64,000 bases of DNA from NCBI RefSeq assembly GCF_004801855.1, contig NZ_SSTC01000008.1, forward strand, positions 1 to 64,000. The letters run 5' to 3'. Below are positions 26,677-37,606 of this stretch, piece after piece. The first letter of the stretch is position 1, and every line of letters starts with the position of its first letter. Both the position numbers and the translations under genes were made by a program. The notes below the pieces were generated by a model. The model was not told where the DNA came from, ran no database searches, and saw nothing but the letters and a program-made list of their open reading frames with translations. This DNA is from Pseudomonas sp. A-1. Lineage in GTDB: Bacteria > Pseudomonadota > Gammaproteobacteria > Pseudomonadales > Pseudomonadaceae.

Positions 26677-27276
26677 ATGATTCACCACGTCTGGGGGCTC
26701 TTCACCCATCCTGATCAAGAATGGCAAGAGATTCGTGGCGAGAAAGAAAGCATCAGCCATATGTATCTGAGCCATGTACTCATCCTGGCGGCGATCCCCG
26801 TTGTATCCGCCTACATCGGTACCACCCAGGTCGGCTGGTCGATCGCCGGCGGCGAGGCGGTGCGCCTGACCGAGTCGAGCGCGCTGCAGATGACCGTGCT
26901 GTCCTACCTGGCCATGCTGGCCGGCGTCGCCGTGATGGGCGCGTTCATCCACTGGATGTCGCGCACCTATGACGCCCAGCCCAGCCTGACCGACTCCATC
27001 GTGTTCGCCGCCTACTGCGCCACGCCCCTGTTCATCGGCGGCCTGGCGGCGCTCTACCCCAACCTGTGGCTGGCCATGGCGGTCGGCACGGCGGCGGTGT
27101 GCTACACGGCCTACCTGCTGTACGTCGGCATCCCCTCCTTCATGAACATTCCGAAGGACGAAGGCTTCATGTTCTCCAGCTCGGTGCTGGCCGTGGGCCT
27201 GGTGGTGCTGGTGGCGATAATGGCCATCTCGGTGGTGCTGTGGGGCTTCGGCGTCGGTCCGGTGTACGCCAGCTGA
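26677..27276 (+). CDS. Yip1-family inner-membrane protein
   Basis: The 199-residue protein begins MIHHVWGLFTHPDQEWQEIR, the PDxxW motif of the Yip1 domain family. Five hydrophobic segments follow (near residues 30-50, 70-95, 105-125, 130-150 and 170-195), predicting an inner-membrane protein. No catalytic motif is visible. Bacterial members are uncharacterised. ATG 26677 is preceded by AGAGGTG. A GC-rich hairpin follows the gene. Confidence 0.8.
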   Translation: MIHHVWGLFTHPDQEWQEIRGEKESISHMYLSHVLILAAIPVVSAYIGTTQVGWSIAGGEAVRLTESSALQMTVLSYLAMLAGVAVMGAFIHWMSRTYDAQPSLTDSIVFAAYCATPLFIGGLAALYPNLWLAMAVGTAAVCYTAYLLYVGIPSFMNIPKDEGFMFSSSVLAVGLVVLVAIMAISVVLWGFGVGPVYAS

Positions 27277-27349
27277 AGCCGGTCCAGCAAGACAACCTGG
27301 CGTAGGTCCGGTCAACACCGACAAGAACAATCACGGACCATCCCGACTG

Positions 27350-27369
27350 AGGCCGCCTGCGGGCGGCCT
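27350..27369 (+). terminator. Rho-independent-like terminator after the Yip1 gene
   Basis: AGGCCGCC (27350-27357) and GGCGGCCT (27362-27369) form an 8-bp stem with a TGCG loop, followed by TGCTGTGT. Only a short T-rich tail, so moderate strength. Confidence 0.6.
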
Positions 27370-27429
27370 TGCTGTGTCCGCTGCCTGCGGCTGGCATAAT
27401 CGGCCGACCTGCCCCACCACGACCCGCCC

Positions 27430-27924
27430 ATGCCCGAACAGCTGCTCGCCCGCGTCGAGGCCTGCTACCAGCAGGCCGAAGCCTTCTTCGCCCGCCGCTT
27501 CCCGCGCCCCGAGGTCAGCCTGCGCCTGCGCGGCCTCAAGGCCGGCGTCGCCCACCTCACGGAAAACCGCCTGCGCTTCAACGCCCAGCTGTACCGCGAG
27601 AATCGCGAACACTTCCTGCGCCAGACCGTGGCCCACGAGGTGGCGCACCTGGTCGCCCACCAGTTGTTCGGCGCCGGCATCCGCCCGCACGGCGGGGAGT
27701 GGCAGCGGATCATGACCGGCGTCTACAACCTGCCGGCCGAGCGCTGCCATTCGTATGAAGTGCAACGCCGGCAGCGGCACTACCTGTACCGCTGCAGTTG
27801 CCCGGACGGCGAATTCCCCTTCACCGCGCAGCGCCATGCGCTGGTGCTGCGCGGGCGCCGCTACCTGTGCCGGCGCTGCCGGGAGACGCTGGTGTTCAGC
27901 GGCGAGCGCCTCGCTCAGCCCTGA
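27430..27924 (+). CDS. sprT: SprT-family zinc metalloprotease-like protein
   Basis: The 164-residue protein has the zinc-metalloprotease motif HEVAHLVAHQLFG (HExxH form) and a C-terminal zinc ribbon (YRCSCPDGEF, RRYLCRRCRETL). These are the features of SprT, related to the eukaryotic SPRTN DNA-protein crosslink protease. The bacterial protein has no firm substrate. Its stop codon overlaps the 3' end of the convergent glycosyltransferase gene by 10 bases. Confidence 0.9.
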   Translation: MPEQLLARVEACYQQAEAFFARRFPRPEVSLRLRGLKAGVAHLTENRLRFNAQLYRENREHFLRQTVAHEVAHLVAHQLFGAGIRPHGGEWQRIMTGVYNLPAERCHSYEVQRRQRHYLYRCSCPDGEFPFTAQRHALVLRGRRYLCRRCRETLVFSGERLAQP

Positions 27925-28943
27925 ACGGCTGCGGCTGCGCCGCCGGCCGTGCCGTCGCGGCGCGGCAGGTGGGCGAGGAACTCCGCCGCCGAGGCCTGCC
28001 ACGACTGGCGCTGCGCCTCGCCGAGGCAGGCCTGTCGATCCAGGCTCAGGGCCTGCAGGCAGGCGCTGCGCAGATCCTCGTCCATCATCCCGCTGACGCC
28101 CTGGCGCAGCACGTCCAGCGGGCCGGCCACCGGAAACGCAGCCACCGGCGTGCCGCAGGCCAGCGCCTCGAGCATCACCAGCCCCAGGGTGTCGGTGCGC
28201 GAGGGGAACACCAGCACGCTGGCCGCCCGGTAGGCTTCGGCCAGCTGCGGCGCCGGCAGGTAACCATCGAAGCGCACCTGCGGATAGCGCCGCTCGAGCT
28301 CGCCGCGCAGCGGACCGTCGCCGACCACCCGCTTCGCCCCCGGCAGTTCGAGCTCAAGGAAGGCCTCGAGGTTCTTCTCCGGCGCCAGGCGCCCGGCGTA
28401 GAGGAACAGCGGCGTGCCTTCGCCCGCCTCCAGGCGCGGCTTGAACTGGCGCAGGTCGACGCCCTTGCGCCACAGCGCAAGGCGCTCGAAGCCGCGCGCG
28501 GCGAACTCGGCCTGCAGGCGCTCGGTGCTGACCAGCACCATCCGGCTCGGCTGGTGGAAGGCGCGCAGCCAGGCGTAGCCCCAGTCCAGCGGCAGCCACG
28601 GCCAGCGGCCGCTCACGTATTCGGGAAAGCGCGTGTGGATCGCCGTGGAGAACGCCCAGCCGCGCCGCCGCAGCCAGCGCCGCGCCGCCCAGCCGAGCGG
28701 CCCCTCGGTGGCCAGGTGCACGGCATCCGGGGCGAAGGCCTCGATCTTCGCGCCGACCTTCCAGACATCCCAGGCCAGCGGGATGGCCGCGTAGCCCGGG
28801 CAGGGCAGCGTGCGGAACTCCTGCGGCGACAGCACACCGACCTGGTGGCCCAGACACTCCAGCTCCCCGACCAGCGCGCACAGGCTGGTGACCACGCCGT
28901 TGACCTGCGGCGCCCAGGCATCGCTGACGATCAGCAGCCTCAT
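27915..28943 (-). CDS. GT4-family glycosyltransferase, copy 1
   Basis: This 342-residue cytoplasmic or membrane-associated glycosyltransferase has the GT-B fold. MRLLIVSDAWAPQVNGVVTS opens the N-terminal domain. The C-terminal domain has LYAGRLAPEKNLEAFLEL, VGDGPLRGEL and SRTDTLGLVMLEALACGTPV, with the EX7E-type donor site. Relatives include plant SQD2 and alpha-mannosyltransferases acting on glycolipids. It overlaps the upstream metallophosphoesterase gene by 4 bases (ATGA), so the two are probably co-translated. The gene at 30781 is a close paralogue. Confidence 0.88.
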   Translation of the reverse strand: MRLLIVSDAWAPQVNGVVTSLCALVGELECLGHQVGVLSPQEFRTLPCPGYAAIPLAWDVWKVGAKIEAFAPDAVHLATEGPLGWAARRWLRRRGWAFSTAIHTRFPEYVSGRWPWLPLDWGYAWLRAFHQPSRMVLVSTERLQAEFAARGFERLALWRKGVDLRQFKPRLEAGEGTPLFLYAGRLAPEKNLEAFLELELPGAKRVVGDGPLRGELERRYPQVRFDGYLPAPQLAEAYRAASVLVFPSRTDTLGLVMLEALACGTPVAAFPVAGPLDVLRQGVSGMMDEDLRSACLQALSLDRQACLGEAQRQSWQASAAEFLAHLPRRDGTAGGAAAAVQG

Positions 28944-29752
28944 GTCAGCGTCTCCGCCAGCGGCTCGGCCGCAGCCGGCAGCCCGCCGCCGGCGGCCAGG
29001 CGGTACAGCTCGATGCGCCCGTCCAGGTGTTCGATCAGCGCCGTGCACGACTCCACCCAATCGCCGCAGTTGAGGTACTCGATGGCGCCGATGCGGCGGA
29101 TCTCGGCGTGATGGATGTGGCCACAGACCACGCCGTGGAAGCCGCGGCGGGTGCACTCGTGGGCCAGCGCCTCCTCGAACTCGCTGATGTAGCTGACCGC
29201 GCCCTTGACCTTGTGCTTGAGCCAGGCCGACAGCGACCAGTAGCCGTAGCCCCAGCGCTGGCGCCAGTGGTTGAGCCAGCGGTTGAGGGTCAGGGTGACC
29301 TCGTAGGCGGAGTCGCCGAGGAAGGCCAGCCAGCGGTGGTAGCGGGTGATCACGTCGAACTGGTCGCCGTGCAGCACCAGCAGGCGGCGGCCGTCGGCGG
29401 TCAGGTGCTCGGCCTCGTCGACCAGGCGGATGTTGCCCAGCACCAGGTCGGCATAGCGGCGCAGGCATTCGTCGTGGTTGCCGGTGACGTAGATCACCTC
29501 GGTGCCGCGCCGGCTCATGTTGATCAGCCGGCGGATCACGTTGGTGTGGCTCTGCGGCCAGAACACCGAGCTGCGCAGCTTCCAGCCGTCGATGATGTCG
29601 CCGACCAGGTAGACCCGCTCGGGCGCATAGCCCTTGAGGAAGGCCTCCAGGCGCTCGGCCTGGCAATCGCGGGTCCCCAGGTGCACGTCGGAGATCCACA
29701 GGGTGCGCACGTACTGCTTGCACTTGGGCAGGAGCGGCTGGGCTAGGGTCAT
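28940..29752 (-). CDS. UDP-2,3-diacylglucosamine diphosphatase-like metallophosphoesterase
   Basis: The 270-residue protein has the full calcineurin-like metal-binding signature: ISDVHLGT, VGDIIDGW, TGNHDE, LHGDQFD and GHIHHAE. The order and spacing match the LpxH-like group that acts on UDP-2,3-diacylglucosamine or related lipids. A true LpxH is normally encoded elsewhere, so this is a paralogue of unproven substrate. It is the first gene of a pair with the glycosyltransferase that follows, which suggests a glycolipid or lipid-A-related role. ATG at 29752. Confidence 0.85.
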   Translation of the reverse strand: MTLAQPLLPKCKQYVRTLWISDVHLGTRDCQAERLEAFLKGYAPERVYLVGDIIDGWKLRSSVFWPQSHTNVIRRLINMSRRGTEVIYVTGNHDECLRRYADLVLGNIRLVDEAEHLTADGRRLLVLHGDQFDVITRYHRWLAFLGDSAYEVTLTLNRWLNHWRQRWGYGYWSLSAWLKHKVKGAVSYISEFEEALAHECTRRGFHGVVCGHIHHAEIRRIGAIEYLNCGDWVESCTALIEHLDGRIELYRLAAGGGLPAAAEPLAETLT

Positions 29753-29924
29753 CGACGGCCTCCGGCGGGTTTGCCCCGATGGTGCGGCGCCGCCGTGTAC
29801 GCCGAATGACAGCCCGGCGGCAGGGCGATGACAGGCGCCGGCAGACGGGTAAACTGGGCACCTTTGCCCGGAACCACCGCATGCCCCCGCACCTGCCGTC
29901 GCCCGCCCCCGCGAGTCGCCGCCC

Positions 29925-30776
29925 ATGACTCCGCGCAACGCCCTGCTCGCCGTGCACCTCGGCGCCCTGCTGTTCGGCCTCACCGGGGTGTTCGGCAAGC
30001 TGGCCGAAGCCGCGCCGCTGGCGATCACCGCCGGGCGCGCGGCGTTCGCCGTGCTCGCCCTCGGCCTGTTCCTCGCCCTCGCCCGCAATGCTTCCGCTGG
30101 CCGCCCCAGCCTGCGTCAGCTGGCCCTGCTGGCGCTCGGCGGACTGCTGCTCGGCGCCCACTGGCTGACCTTCTTCCACGCGGTCAAGGTATCCGGCGTG
30201 GCCATCGCCACCCTCGGCTTCGCCAGCTTCCCGGCCTTCACCCTGCTGCTCGAGGGCCTGCTGTTCCGCGAGCGGCTGCGCGCGGGCGAGTTCGCCGTGG
30301 TCGGCCTGGTCTGCCTGGGCCTGGTGCTGGTGACGCCGCAGTTCGAGCTGGCCAGCCAGGCCAGTCAGGGCCTGCTGTGGGCGGTACTGTCCGGGCTGCT
30401 GTTCGCCCTGCTGTCTCTGACCAACCGGGTCAGCGCCCGCGGCATCGAGCCGGCGCAGGCGGCGCTGTGGCAGAACCTGACCATCGCCCTGTGCCTCTTG
30501 CCGCTGGCCGCACCGCAGCTGCCGGCCATCGCGCCGCTGGACTGGCTGTGGCTGGCGCTGCTCGGCGTGCTGTGCACCGGTCTCGCCCACAGCCTGTTCG
30601 TCTCCAGCCTGCGCGTGCTCAAGGCGCGCACCGCCGCGGTGGTGTTCGCCATGGAGCCGGTCTACGGGATCTTCTTCGCCTGGCTGCTGTTCGCCGAGAT
30701 ACCGAGCCTGCGCATCTTCGGCGGCGGCGCGCTGATCGTGCTGGCCACCTTCGTCAGCGCACGCCTGCCGCGCTGA
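29925..30776 (+). CDS. EamA/DMT-family transporter
   Basis: The 283-residue protein has ten hydrophobic segments in two homologous halves, as in the drug/metabolite transporter superfamily (EamA domains). The second half ends in FAMEPVYGIFFAWLLFAEIP, a typical EamA signature. Members export amino acids or small metabolites. The substrate is unknown. It sits between two glycosyltransferase genes on the opposite strand; the next gene ends 4 bases after its stop. Confidence 0.85.
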   Translation: MTPRNALLAVHLGALLFGLTGVFGKLAEAAPLAITAGRAAFAVLALGLFLALARNASAGRPSLRQLALLALGGLLLGAHWLTFFHAVKVSGVAIATLGFASFPAFTLLLEGLLFRERLRAGEFAVVGLVCLGLVLVTPQFELASQASQGLLWAVLSGLLFALLSLTNRVSARGIEPAQAALWQNLTIALCLLPLAAPQLPAIAPLDWLWLALLGVLCTGLAHSLFVSSLRVLKARTAAVVFAMEPVYGIFFAWLLFAEIPSLRIFGGGALIVLATFVSARLPR

Positions 30777-30780
30777 CCGC

Positions 30781-31824
30781 TCAGGGTGCGGCGCGTTCGG
30801 CGCTGAGCCGCTCGGCCGGCAGACAGGGAGCGCCGTCCAGGCGCGGCTGGCGGGCGAGGAACTCCAGTGCGGAGGCCTGCCAGGACTGGCGCCGCGCTTC
30901 CTCGGCGCAGGCGCGCCGGTCCAGCTCGAGCGCCTGCAGACAGGCGCGCTGCAGGTCCTCGTCCATCACCCCGCTGACGCCCTGGCGCAGCACGTCCAGC
31001 GGGCCGCTGACCGGGAAGGCGGCCACCGGCGTGCCGCAGGCCAGCGCCTCGAGCATCACCAGGCCGAGGGTGTCGGTGCGCGAGGGGAACACCAGCACGC
31101 TGGCGCTGCGGTAGGCCTCGGCCAGCGTCTCGCCGCGCAGGTAGCCAAGAAAGCGCACCTGCGGATAGCGTCGCTGCAGCTCACCGCGCAGCGGGCCGTC
31201 GCCGACCACGCGCTTCTCGCCCGGCAGCTCGAGGTCGAGGAAGGCCTCCAGGGTCTTCTCCGGCGCCAGGCGGCCGACGTAGAGGAACACCGGCGCGCCC
31301 TCGTCCGGCTCGAGGCGCGGCTGGAACTGGCGGATATCGACGCCCTTGCGCCACAGGCCGAGATGGGCGAAGCCCTGGCGGGCGAACTCGGCCTGCATGC
31401 GCACGGTACTGACCAGTACCGCATCGCTCGGCCGGTGGAAGGCGCGCATCCACGCATAGCCCAGGCTGAGCGGGATCACCGGCCAGCGGGCATGGACGAA
31501 CTCGGGAAAGCGCGTGTGCATGGCGGTGGAGAAGGCCAGTCCGCGGCGCTGCAGCCAGTGCCGCGCCGCCCAGCCGAGCGGCCCTTCGGTGGCCAGGTGC
31601 ACGGCGTCCGGGGCGAACGCCTCGATCCTCGCCGCCACCCGCCAGATGTCCCATGCCAGGGCGATCTCGGGGTATCCCGGGCAGGGCAGCGAGCGGAAAT
31701 CCAGCGGCGACAGCACGCCCACCTCGCAGCCCAGCTCCTCCAGCTCCATCACCAGCGCGCGCAGGCAGGTGACCACGCCGCTGACCCGCGGCTCCCAGGT
31801 GTCGCTGACGATCAGCAACCGCAT
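30781..31824 (-). CDS. GT4-family glycosyltransferase, copy 2
   Basis: This 347-residue protein is a close paralogue of the product of the gene at 27915. Both open with MRLLIVSD-W-P-V-GVVT and share long blocks, including APDAVHLATEGPLGWAAR, RYPQVRF-GYL and SVLVFPSRTDTLGLVMLEAL. The GT-B donor-binding motif is intact. No metallophosphoesterase gene is next to this copy, unlike copy 1. The sequences differ throughout, so the duplication is not recent. Its target is unknown, but the shared motifs suggest a glycolipid. Confidence 0.88.
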   Translation of the reverse strand: MRLLIVSDTWEPRVSGVVTCLRALVMELEELGCEVGVLSPLDFRSLPCPGYPEIALAWDIWRVAARIEAFAPDAVHLATEGPLGWAARHWLQRRGLAFSTAMHTRFPEFVHARWPVIPLSLGYAWMRAFHRPSDAVLVSTVRMQAEFARQGFAHLGLWRKGVDIRQFQPRLEPDEGAPVFLYVGRLAPEKTLEAFLDLELPGEKRVVGDGPLRGELQRRYPQVRFLGYLRGETLAEAYRSASVLVFPSRTDTLGLVMLEALACGTPVAAFPVSGPLDVLRQGVSGVMDEDLQRACLQALELDRRACAEEARRQSWQASALEFLARQPRLDGAPCLPAERLSAERAAP

Positions 31825-32056
31825 GGTCGCGCCCTGCGCAGACGGTCACGGGAAACGGCAGGAGCCGGGGCAGTCCGCGGACGCGACGGACGACGTGCGC
31901 ATTTCGACGGGCAAGGCTGGGCACAGTCCATCAGCCACCTCCGGCTGGAGCTGCAGGATCTTTGCTGGCGTCAGGAGGCGCCGCGCATGGGCGCGGGGCC
32001 TCGTTAACGCAGCATAGTCACAGCCGGGAAAGTGCGCCGCTCGTCGGCGCACTTCG

Positions 32057-32350
32057 TCACTCGCGGCGCGGACGGTCGCTGTGGCCGAGGTCGCGACCCG
32101 GATCGATGCGGTCGCGCACGCGCTGCTTGAGCACCTTGGCCTCGGGGAAGCCGCCGTCGGCCTTGCGCTCCCAGATCTCGACGCCGTCGCAGGTGATGCG
32201 GAACACCCCGCCGGTGCCCGGCACCAGGCTGACCTTGCCCAGATCGTCGCCGAAGGTGGACAGCAGTTCCTGCGCCAGCCAGGCGGCGCGCAGCAGCCAT
32301 TGGCACTGGGTGCAGTAGGTGATCTCGACTTCGGGTCTGCCGATGCTCAT
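32057..32350 (-). CDS. SelT/SelW/SelH (Rdx) family protein
   Basis: The 97-residue protein has a CxxC motif in ITYCTQCQWLLRAAWLAQEL, then LVPGTGGVFRITCDGVEIWE, the thioredoxin-like Rdx fold of selenoprotein W-type proteins. The first cysteine replaces the selenocysteine of animal homologues. The role is probably redox-related but unproven in bacteria. I take the start at 32350 (MSIGRPEVE), since the frame upstream adds 12 unlikely residues. Confidence 0.85.
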   Translation of the reverse strand: MSIGRPEVEITYCTQCQWLLRAAWLAQELLSTFGDDLGKVSLVPGTGGVFRITCDGVEIWERKADGGFPEAKVLKQRVRDRIDPGRDLGHSDRPRRE

Positions 32351-32407
32351 CGCGGGGTCCTGAACGGAAAACGGGCGGGCCGCCATGATAGCGCCCCGCC
32401 TGCCGCC

Positions 32408-33808
32408 TCAGCGATTGCCACGCAGGCGCCAGGCCGGCCAGATCGCCAGGGCGAACAGCGCGGCCAGCAGCCAGAAGCTCTGCTGGAAGGCCAGGGCATT
32501 GCCCAGGGCATCGCCGCCTTCGGCCTCGTGGCGCCATTCGAGGAAGAAGGTCAGCAGGTTGATGCCCAGCGCCCCACCGAGCTGACGCATGAAGGTGGTG
32601 GCGCCGGTGGCGCTGGACAGCTCCTCGGCCGGCAGGTCCTGCACCGCCGCGGTGCTCACCCCGGGCAGGATGCCGCCGAGGCCGAAGCGCCCCAGCGAAG
32701 CCCAGGCGCAGATCGCCCAGAAGCCGCCCTCATCGCCCAGCAGCGCCTGGCCGGCGGCGGACAGCGCCAGCAGCGCCAGACCGCCGACCAGCAGCCAGCG
32801 CGCCGCCAGGCGGTCGCTCAGCCAGCCGCCGACGAAGGCGGCGACGCCCAGCACCAGGCCGGTGGGCAGCAGCACCAGGCCGGCGTCGGCGGCGCTGTAG
32901 TGCTCCACCGTCTGCACGTACAGCGGGATCAGGTAGGTGACGCCGAACAGACCGACGCCGAGCACCATCGCCACCCAGCTGGTGCGCCGGAAGCTGGCGT
33001 TGCGCCACAGGCGCAGCGGCAGCAGCGGCGCCTCGTGGCGGCTGCAGCGCCAGAGGAAGGCCGCCAGGCAGGCCAGGCCGATGCCGCCGGGCACCAGGGT
33101 CACGCCGGCCAGCCAGCCGAAGCGCTGCGCCTCGGCCAGACCGCCGAGGATGCCGAACAGCGCCAGGTTGAGCAGGACGAAGCCCGGCACGTCCAGGCGC
33201 GGCGGGGTCAGCGAGCGGAAGCTCGGCAGCAGGCGGGCGCCGCCGATCACGCTGATCACGCAGATCGGCGCCGGCAGCCAGAAGATCGCGCTCCAGCCGA
33301 AGTGATCGACCACATAGCCGGCCAGGGTCGGCCCCAGCGCCGGCGCCATCATCGCGCCGAGGCCGAACAGGCCGAGCGCCAGGCCGCGGCCGCGGTCGGG
33401 GAAGGAGCGGAAGATCAGCACCATGGCCAGCGGCTGGACCAGGCCGGCACACAGCCCCTGGACGATGCGCAGGCCGATCAGCGGCCAGATCGAGGTCACC
33501 AGCGGCGCCACCAGCGAGGTGGCCATGAACAGGCCGAAGGTGCCGAGCAGGGTGCGCCGGGCGCCGAAGCGCGCCTGCGCCCAGGACGACAGCAGCAGGC
33601 CCGAGGTCATCGCGGCGAGGAAGCCGGTGATCAGCCACTGCGCCAGCGGCCGGCCGATGGCGAACTCGGCCATGATCGCCGGCAGGGCGACGTTGACGCT
33701 GGTGGAGGCCAGCACCATGGTCATGGTGGAGAGGATCAGCAGGGCCAGCAGCCAGGCCGGGTAGCGGGCGCCGAAGCGCTCGCGCAAGGCATCGAGGTCG
33801 TGCCCCAT
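32408..33808 (-). CDS. DHA2-type MFS multidrug efflux transporter
   Basis: The 466-residue protein has about 13-14 hydrophobic segments and starts MGHDLDALRERFGARYPAWL. STMTMVLASTSVNVALPAIM and WLITGFLAAM are the TM1/TM2 motif of the DHA2 (EmrB/QacA) group. The motif GPTLAGYVVDHFGWSAIFWL corresponds to motif C of H+ antiporters. The start overlaps the stop of the marR gene by 1 base (TGATG), so the pair is co-transcribed and the regulator probably controls the pump. Confidence 0.9.
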   Translation of the reverse strand: MGHDLDALRERFGARYPAWLLALLILSTMTMVLASTSVNVALPAIMAEFAIGRPLAQWLITGFLAAMTSGLLLSSWAQARFGARRTLLGTFGLFMATSLVAPLVTSIWPLIGLRIVQGLCAGLVQPLAMVLIFRSFPDRGRGLALGLFGLGAMMAPALGPTLAGYVVDHFGWSAIFWLPAPICVISVIGGARLLPSFRSLTPPRLDVPGFVLLNLALFGILGGLAEAQRFGWLAGVTLVPGGIGLACLAAFLWRCSRHEAPLLPLRLWRNASFRRTSWVAMVLGVGLFGVTYLIPLYVQTVEHYSAADAGLVLLPTGLVLGVAAFVGGWLSDRLAARWLLVGGLALLALSAAGQALLGDEGGFWAICAWASLGRFGLGGILPGVSTAAVQDLPAEELSSATGATTFMRQLGGALGINLLTFFLEWRHEAEGGDALGNALAFQQSFWLLAALFALAIWPAWRLRGNR

Positions 33809-34239
33809 CACAGCCGCTCCAGGTTGGCCTGCATCCGGCCGAGCACCCGCTGGCAGACCTCCAGCTCCTGCTGGTCGATGTCGGCGAGCACCTCGTTGCG
33901 CAGCTCGCCGGCGATCGCCTCGATCTGCGCGATGAGCGCGGCGGTCTGCGGCAGCAGCTCGATGCGCTTGGCGCGGCGGTCCTCGGCCACCGTCACCCGG
34001 CGCACCAGCTGCTGCGCCTCGAGGCCGTCGAGCAGGCGCGCCAGGGTCGCGCACTCGACGCCGACCAGCGCCGCCAGCTCGCTCTGGGTCGGCGCCTCCG
34101 CATGCCGGGCCAGGTGCAGCAGCACCAGCCAGCGCGCCTGCGACAGGCCGAGGTGGCTGAGGCGGCGGTCCAGCTCGGCCCGCCAGGTGCGCGCCAGCAG
34201 GGCGACCTCGGCGCCGAGGCGGTGATCGGAATGCGCCAT
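33808..34239 (-). CDS. MarR-family transcriptional regulator
   Basis: The 143-residue protein has a winged helix-turn-helix: LSQARWLVLLHLARHAEAPT, then QSELAALVGVECATLARLLD and the wing VTVAEDRRAKRIELLPQT. MarR proteins bind DNA as dimers and release it on ligand binding. It is transcribed just ahead of a DHA2 efflux pump with a 1-base overlap, the usual arrangement for self-regulated drug efflux. A palindrome lies 34 bases upstream of its start. Confidence 0.9.
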   Translation of the reverse strand: MAHSDHRLGAEVALLARTWRAELDRRLSHLGLSQARWLVLLHLARHAEAPTQSELAALVGVECATLARLLDGLEAQQLVRRVTVAEDRRAKRIELLPQTAALIAQIEAIAGELRNEVLADIDQQELEVCQRVLGRMQANLERL

Positions 34240-34272
34240 TTCATACCCTCCTAAATATCAACAAGCTAAACA

Positions 34273-34284
34273 TTAGCCTGCTAA
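34273..34284. promoter_or_regulatory. Candidate MarR operator palindrome
   Basis: TTAGC-CT-GCTAA is a perfect inverted repeat in an AT-rich stretch (about 34250-34295) upstream of the marR start. The flanks (TAAACA left, GTATTTA right) extend the symmetry imperfectly. The size and place fit a MarR dimer site. Confidence 0.55.
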
Positions 34285-34339
34285 GTATTTATCCGCAACT
34301 CTCCCCCGCCAACAACCCGATGGGGGACAGTGCGCCGGC

Positions 34340-36481
<2,142 letters not shown>

Positions 36482-36606
36482 GGGGCCTCCGGATGAAGCC
36501 GGGCATTATACGCCAGCCCGCACCCGGTTCCGTGCGCCACTCGCCTGGCAGCGCGCCCACTGCTCGTCTACAATCGAGCGCGCATTCTTCCCGAGGTAGT
36601 GTCCCG

Positions 36607-37194
36607 ATGTCCTTCGCCGAGCAACTGTCCCGCCTGCAAGCCTTTCTCGATGCCGACGACCTGCATGAGGAAGCGCTGGACTACGTGGCCGCCCACGGTT
36701 ACCTGACCGCCCTGTCCATCTGCCCCGATCCGGTACCGGAGCGCGAGTGGATCGACGCCCTGTTCGCCGAGCCGCCGCACTACCGCAGCGACGCCGAGCG
36801 CGAGGAGATCGAAGCCTCGCTGATCCAGCTCAAGGCGCATATCGGTCGTCAGCTGGCCAGCGACGAGGACATGGAGCTGCCCTGCGATCTCGACCTGGGC
36901 GACGATCCCGACGACTCCGACCTGCGCGGCTGGTGCATCGGCTTCATGGAGGGCGTGTTCCTGCGCGAGGCCGTGTGGTTCGAGAACGCCGAGGACGAGG
37001 TCAGCGAGCTGCTGCTGCCGATCATGGTCGGCTCCGGCCTGTTCGACGAGGAGCCGGAGTTCGCCGAGATCGCCAGCGACCGTGACCTGGTCGACAGCAT
37101 GATCGACCAGATCCCCGAGCTGCTCACCGCGCTGTTCCTGCTCTGCCAGGCTCCGGAAGAGAAGCCGGCGCTGCTCAAGCCCCGCCAGCACTGA
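36607..37194 (+). CDS. YecA/UPF0149-family protein
   Basis: This acidic 195-residue protein matches the UPF0149/YecA-type family: LSICPDPVPEREWIDALFAE, RGWCIGFMEGVFLREAVWF and ELLLPIMVGSGLFDEEPEF. No zinc-binding SEC-C tail is present. The function is unknown. The ATG at 36607 is used because the family begins here. It sits back to back with recQ, a conserved neighbour in Pseudomonas, and 10 bases ahead of the DUF454 gene. Confidence 0.85.
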   Translation: MSFAEQLSRLQAFLDADDLHEEALDYVAAHGYLTALSICPDPVPEREWIDALFAEPPHYRSDAEREEIEASLIQLKAHIGRQLASDEDMELPCDLDLGDDPDDSDLRGWCIGFMEGVFLREAVWFENAEDEVSELLLPIMVGSGLFDEEPEFAEIASDRDLVDSMIDQIPELLTALFLLCQAPEEKPALLKPRQH

Positions 37195-37204
37195 GCCGCG
37201 CCGC

Positions 37205-37606
37205 ATGGCGCCACGCGAACCCGCCGAGATCCGTCACGCCTGGCTGCGCTGGCTGCTGCTGGGCATTGGCTGGCTGAGCGTGGCGCTGGGCGTGCTCGGC
37301 ATCTTCCTGCCGGTGCTGCCCACCACCCCCTTCCTGCTGCTGGCCGCCGCCTGCTTCGTGCGCAGCTCGCGGCGCGTCTACGTCTGGCTGGTCACCCACC
37401 CGCGCCTCGGCCCGTGGATCCGCGACTACCTCGACGGCCAGGGCATCCCCTTCCGCGCCAAGGCCTGGGCCATCGGCCTGATGTGGGCGAGCATCCTGCT
37501 GTCCTGCTACCTGGTGCCGCTGCTGCCGGCCCGCCTGTTCATGCTGACCAGCGCCGTGCTGGTGACCCTCTACATCCTCCGCCAGAAGACTCTCGGCCGG
37601 CCCTGA
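37205..37606 (+). CDS. DUF454 (YbaN-like) inner-membrane protein
   Basis: The 133-residue protein has three to four hydrophobic segments and the motifs LGVLGIFLPVLPTTPFLLLA and WLVTHPRLGPWIRDYLDGQG, both typical of DUF454 proteins such as YbaN. It begins MAPREPAEIRHAWLRWLLLG. The function is unknown. It is probably co-transcribed with the YecA-like gene, 10 bases upstream. Confidence 0.85.
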   Translation: MAPREPAEIRHAWLRWLLLGIGWLSVALGVLGIFLPVLPTTPFLLLAAACFVRSSRRVYVWLVTHPRLGPWIRDYLDGQGIPFRAKAWAIGLMWASILLSCYLVPLLPARLFMLTSAVLVTLYILRQKTLGRP

